Shown: in pieces, positions 61,303 to 64,000 of the stretch
How the letters are laid out: the number at the start of each line of letters is the position of its first letter
Position numbering within the stretch: position 1 is the first letter of the stretch
Origin: G963665925 sp050596425
GTDB lineage: Bacteria; Bacillota; Clostridia; Peptostreptococcales; Acidaminobacteraceae
DNA length: 64,000 nucleotides
Direction: 5' to 3'
Assembly: GCF_050596425.1 (NCBI RefSeq)
Contig: NZ_CP192292.1
Span: 2,914,001 to 2,978,000 of the forward strand
Notes under the pieces: model-generated
Seen by the model: the letters and a program-made list of their open reading frames with translations, nothing else
The model's database searches: none
What the model was told of the DNA's origin: nothing
Program-made: the position numbers and the translations under genes

Positions 61303-62824
61303 TTGTAGACTCTCCCTTCTTTTTGCTGATCATTTGGTTTATGGCATCAATAAATGCTTCTATACTGGATTCCAAAATATCTGTGCTTAAACCTCGCCCT
61401 CTATATTTTTCGTTTTCCAGTTCAACCACTACAAAAGCCTCTCCCTGTGCGTCTTCCCCCTCTGTGACAGCATGAAGTTGATAGTCGATAAGCCTGGCCT
61501 CGAGACCGAGAATGCTTTCAATAGCCGAATAGGCCGCATCCACTGGTCCATCGCCCTTGGATGCTTCTTCCACCTGTTCCCCTTGTTTGATCACCCTAAC
61601 AAGAGCTGTGGATGTCATACCTAACCCTTGACTGATCATAAACGAATCCAGTTTAATGTGATCTGGATCAGGTTCTCTATCTCCAATAATCAAGGCTTCA
61701 ATATCTCTGTCATAAATGGTTTTTTTGGCATCAGCCAAGGCCTTGAATTTTTTGAATAAATCGTCGGTCTTGTCCTTGTCAAATTCATATCCGAGCGTTT
61801 GGAGTCTGTCTATGAAGGCATGTCTTCCTGAATGCTTTCCAAGGACCATTTTCGTTTCATTGAGACCCACTGACTCGGGTGTCATAATTTCATAGGTGGA
61901 GCGATTGGCCAACATACCGTGCTGATGTATGCCAGACTCATGAGCAAAGGCATTGGCCCCAACAATGGCCTTGTTAGGCTGTACATATACACCTGTAATA
62001 CTCGATAACAATTGACTGGACCTTGTGATCTCTTCCGTTTTGATCCCTGTCTCAACTCCAATTTGGTCCTTTCGAGTGTGAAGAGCCATGACAATTTCTT
62101 CAAGTGCTGCATTTCCAGCCCTTTCTCCTATGCCATTGACAGTACATTCAAGCTGGGTTACCCCCACATCCACGGCAGCCAGTGTGTTGGCAACCGCAAG
62201 CCCGAGATCGTTGTGGCAGTGCACTGACCACTCAGCCCTATGATCGTATTTCATTTGACTACGAATTTTCTTGATAAAGTCAGCAAATTCATTTGGCACA
62301 GCATAGCCCACTGTATCAGGAACATTTATAACAGTAGCTCCAGCCTGAATCACCGCATCAAATATTTTTGACAAGAACTCAGGATCACTTCGCGTCCCAT
62401 CTTCGGCTGAAAACTCAATGTCAAAGCATTTTGACTTCGCAAATTTTACAGCTTCGACAGCTTGTCTGACAACGGCATCTGGAGCCATTTTCAACTTGTG
62501 TTCCATGTGAATGTCACTCGTTGCAATGAATGTGTGTATTCTTGGGTTTTGCGAGTGTCGAACAGCTTCATATGCCCTTTCAATATCATTTGGAAGGGCC
62601 CTTGCTAAACTGGCCACAGTGGTGTTTTTTACGCTTTGCGCTATGGCTTTAACAGACTCAAAATCTCCCTCAGAGGCGATGGCAAATCCGGCTTCAATAA
62701 CATCTACGCCCATTCGTTCCAGTTGCTTTGCCATTTGTATTTTCTCATTGAGTCTCATGCTACATCCCGGCGACTGCTCTCCATCTCTTAATGTTGTATC
62801 AAATATTTTTATTTGCTTTGTCAT
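61253..62824 (-). CDS. leuA: 2-isopropylmalate synthase LeuA
   Basis: LeuA condenses acetyl-CoA with 2-ketoisovalerate, the first committed step to leucine. The 523-residue protein has IFDTTLRDGEQSPG, the metal motif in HCHNDLGLAVAN, GIGERAGNAALEE and a C-terminal LeuA regulatory domain (about 390-500) that binds leucine. Its last 16 codons run into leuC in another frame. A T-box leader lies upstream. Confidence 0.97.
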   Translation of the reverse strand: MTKQIKIFDTTLRDGEQSPGCSMRLNEKIQMAKQLERMGVDVIEAGFAIASEGDFESVKAIAQSVKNTTVASLARALPNDIERAYEAVRHSQNPRIHTFIATSDIHMEHKLKMAPDAVVRQAVEAVKFAKSKCFDIEFSAEDGTRSDPEFLSKIFDAVIQAGATVINVPDTVGYAVPNEFADFIKKIRSQMKYDHRAEWSVHCHNDLGLAVANTLAAVDVGVTQLECTVNGIGERAGNAALEEIVMALHTRKDQIGVETGIKTEEITRSSQLLSSITGVYVQPNKAIVGANAFAHESGIHQHGMLANRSTYEIMTPESVGLNETKMVLGKHSGRHAFIDRLQTLGYEFDKDKTDDLFKKFKALADAKKTIYDRDIEALIIGDREPDPDHIKLDSFMISQGLGMTSTALVRVIKQGEQVEEASKGDGPVDAAYSAIESILGLEARLIDYQLHAVTEGEDAQGEAFVVVELENEKYRGRGLSTDILESSIEAFIDAINQMISKKKGESTNGNDYDTENIGEKSRA

Positions 62825-63030
62825 GTTTATTTCACCCTTCCTTGGCCTTGTGACGACGACCAGTATACAGTATTATATTTTGATTATTCTGACTTTTGCT
62901 TTTGTAAGTTTCCCTGTAGTGGTTATAAACAGCCAAGACGTCCGGACAGTCTCGCTATTTAGTGCTCCTTTTGACATTTCTTATAACTATGTCGCAATCC
63001 ATCATACATGCTAAAAAATTGCATTAAAAA

Positions 63031-63315
63031 AACCTCGCCTTAATAATTATTAAGGACGAGGTTTCAAATTCCCGCGGTACCACCTTAAGTTACCTGTGCA
63101 TTTACAGGTCTCTCAATACACTCCATCTAGAAAGTGCAGGCCGATAATGAGGCCAATCATACCCCCTTACTTTTGTTTCGGGGGGTCTGCTCAGGAATGA
63201 GTAGATTGATGCATGTTCGTCCGGTTCTCACCAACCACCGGCTCTCTGAACTCAACAATTGCAACGATCGCGTTCCGTCAAAGCTTTTCGTTTCTTATTT
63301 GTTTCGTGATGTTGA
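63031..63315 (-). promoter_or_regulatory. T-box leader of the leuACDB operon, probably leucine-specific
   Basis: The minus strand shows the T-box sequence GGTGGTACCGCG (63083-63072) and a terminator (stem AACCTCG-x-CCTTAATAATTATTAAGG-x, 63064-63031, then TTTTTTT). Stem I with AGAGAGCCGGTGGTTGGTGA and a specifier region near 63200 reading TACTCATTCCTGAG is visible. CTC (leucine) followed by A is the likely specifier. The leader of about 490 bases to leuA includes 200 bases after the terminator with no clear feature. Uncharged tRNA-Leu should allow readthrough. Confidence 0.92.
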
Positions 63316-63320
63316 AAGTA

Positions 63321-63349
63321 ATAATAGCAAAGTCTAGTCACACCGTCAA
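63321..63349 (-). promoter_or_regulatory. Promoter of the leu operon
   Basis: Minus strand -35 TTGACG (63349-63344), 17-bp spacer, -10 TATTAT (63326-63321), directly before the T-box leader. Confidence 0.8.
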
Positions 63350-63454
63350 CACTATTTATTAAAAAATATTAAAATTTTGAAATTAGAGAGTTTTTCTTGA
63401 TATATACTAATTTTTTTGTAATTCAAATTGTATCTCTTTTTGTACAATTTCTTA

Positions 63455-63484
63455 TTGACGATTGTATTTTTATTCTGCTACAAT
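63455..63484 (+). promoter_or_regulatory. Promoter of ilvB
   Basis: -35 TTGACG, 18-bp spacer, -10 TACAAT preceded by TGC; about 70 bases before the ilvB start. It diverges from the leu promoter. Confidence 0.7.
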
Positions 63485-63552
63485 GGGTGTTAAAATATTC
63501 AAAATTTAAAGAAAACAAGTATGATCATCATACGAAAGGAGGAAGTGATAAC

Positions 63553-64000
63553 ATGCAAGCTGCAAATTATATTGTAAAGGCTTTAGAAGACAGCGGCGTT
63601 GATACCATCTTTGGCTATCCTGGCGGTGCAGTTCTTCCCCTTTATGAGGCACTGAGAAAATCAAAGATTAAACACTACTTATCAAGTCATGAACAATGCG
63701 CGACCCACAGTGCTAGCGGATATGCCCGAGCCACAGGAAAGACAGGTGTCTGTCTTGTCACATCGGGTCCAGGTGCAACCAATGCCATCACCGGCATTGC
63801 CACTGCATATGCTGACTCTATCCCCCTTGTTGTCATTTCCGGTCAAGTGCCAACTTACGCCATCGGCAAGGACGTTTTTCAAGAAGCTGATATAATCGGA
63901 GCATCTGAACCCTTTACTAAGCACAACCACTTGGTTCAAGACGCAAATGAACTGCCTGAAGTGATTCGGCGTGCTTTTCACATCGCTGGAACAGGTCGGC
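63553..64000 (+). CDS. ilvB: Acetolactate synthase large subunit, N-terminal part (cut by window end)
   Basis: The reading frame runs open to the end of the window. It begins MQAANYIVKALEDSGVD and shows the thiamine-diphosphate N-domain motifs FGYPGGAVLPLY, the catalytic Glu in SSHEQCATHSASGYARATG and VTSGPGATNAITGIATAYADS. Acetolactate synthase makes the shared precursor of valine and leucine. GGAGG lies 10 bases before the ATG. The divergent leuACDB operon supports a biosynthetic role. Only 149 codons are seen. Confidence 0.95.
   Translation, partial: MQAANYIVKALEDSGVDTIFGYPGGAVLPLYEALRKSKIKHYLSSHEQCATHSASGYARATGKTGVCLVTSGPGATNAITGIATAYADSIPLVVISGQVPTYAIGKDVFQEADIIGASEPFTKHNHLVQDANELPEVIRRAFHIAGTGR

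Noticed and set aside
62880..63010. Leader peptide between T-box terminator and leuA
   Set aside because: Short minus-strand frames exist here, but none has a convincing ribosome site plus leucine codons; T-box control makes a leader peptide unnecessary.
63134..63337. Plus-strand ORF of 67 codons
   Set aside because: It lies antisense to the T-box leader, whose structure explains the sequence.

Overview
The window looks like the chromosome of a low-GC, Gram-positive anaerobe of the Bacillota, most likely class Clostridia. The evidence is a Bacillota-type division and cell-wall (dcw) cluster with mraZ, DivIB/FtsQ, a PASTA-type PBP and DUF881 proteins, the nrdR-pgeF-DUF512-der neighbourhood, strong AGGAGG ribosome-binding sites, a T-box leader, a CIRCE operator, short-chain fatty-acid/CoA metabolism and a sigma-54 activator. 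MurE carries the DNPR motif of meso-diaminopimelate-adding enzymes. I see no rRNA, tRNA, CRISPR array, prophage or insertion sequence. The species cannot be fixed from sequence reading alone.

Layout. (1) 1-18,700, all on the minus strand: mraZ, rsmH, ftsL, PBP, murE, mraY, murD, ftsW, murG, ftsQ, two DUF881 genes, sbp, ftsZ, then nrdR, pgeF, a DUF512 radical-SAM gene and der. A promoter with MraZ boxes drives the cluster; an internal terminator and new promoter lie between ftsL and the PBP. murF, murC, murB, ftsA and spoIIGA-sigE-sigG are absent from their usual places. A candidate structured RNA lies between ftsZ and nrdR. (2) 18,700-28,300: a CoA-disulfide-reductase-like enzyme, an HD protein, htpG with a CIRCE box, small membrane proteins, YitT, an MFS exporter and a PLC-like protein. 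(3) 28,300-38,900: an FxLYD lipoprotein, a GGDEF receptor next to a lone sugar-binding lipoprotein, an esterase, a pair of 96-nt hairpin repeats touching the end of a type II pantothenate kinase gene, an ECF-like promoter in front of a lipoprotein, and recQ broken at a run of seven C. (4) 38,900-45,100: a sigma-54 activator and a thiolase/atoE/CoA-transferase operon behind a -24/-12 promoter and three identical-core 20-bp palindromes. (5) 45,200-58,200: a GGDEF-EAL protein, aminopeptidase, cobalamin adenosyltransferase, sfsA, a PerR/Fur regulator with a candidate self-operator, and a TVP38-YnjBCD-type ABC operon. (6) 58,400-64,000: leuACDB behind a T-box, divergent from a truncated ilvB.

How parts work together. 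The dcw genes make lipid-linked peptidoglycan precursor (MurE, MurD, MraY, MurG), flip or polymerise it (FtsW, PBP) and build the divisome (FtsZ, FtsQ, FtsL). The ato-type operon should import short-chain fatty acids (AtoE), activate them by CoA transfer (AtoDA) and cleave acetoacetyl-CoA (thiolase), switched by the sigma-54 activator beside it. The leu operon and ilvB together serve branched-chain amino-acid synthesis, with leucine-tRNA charging sensed by the T-box.
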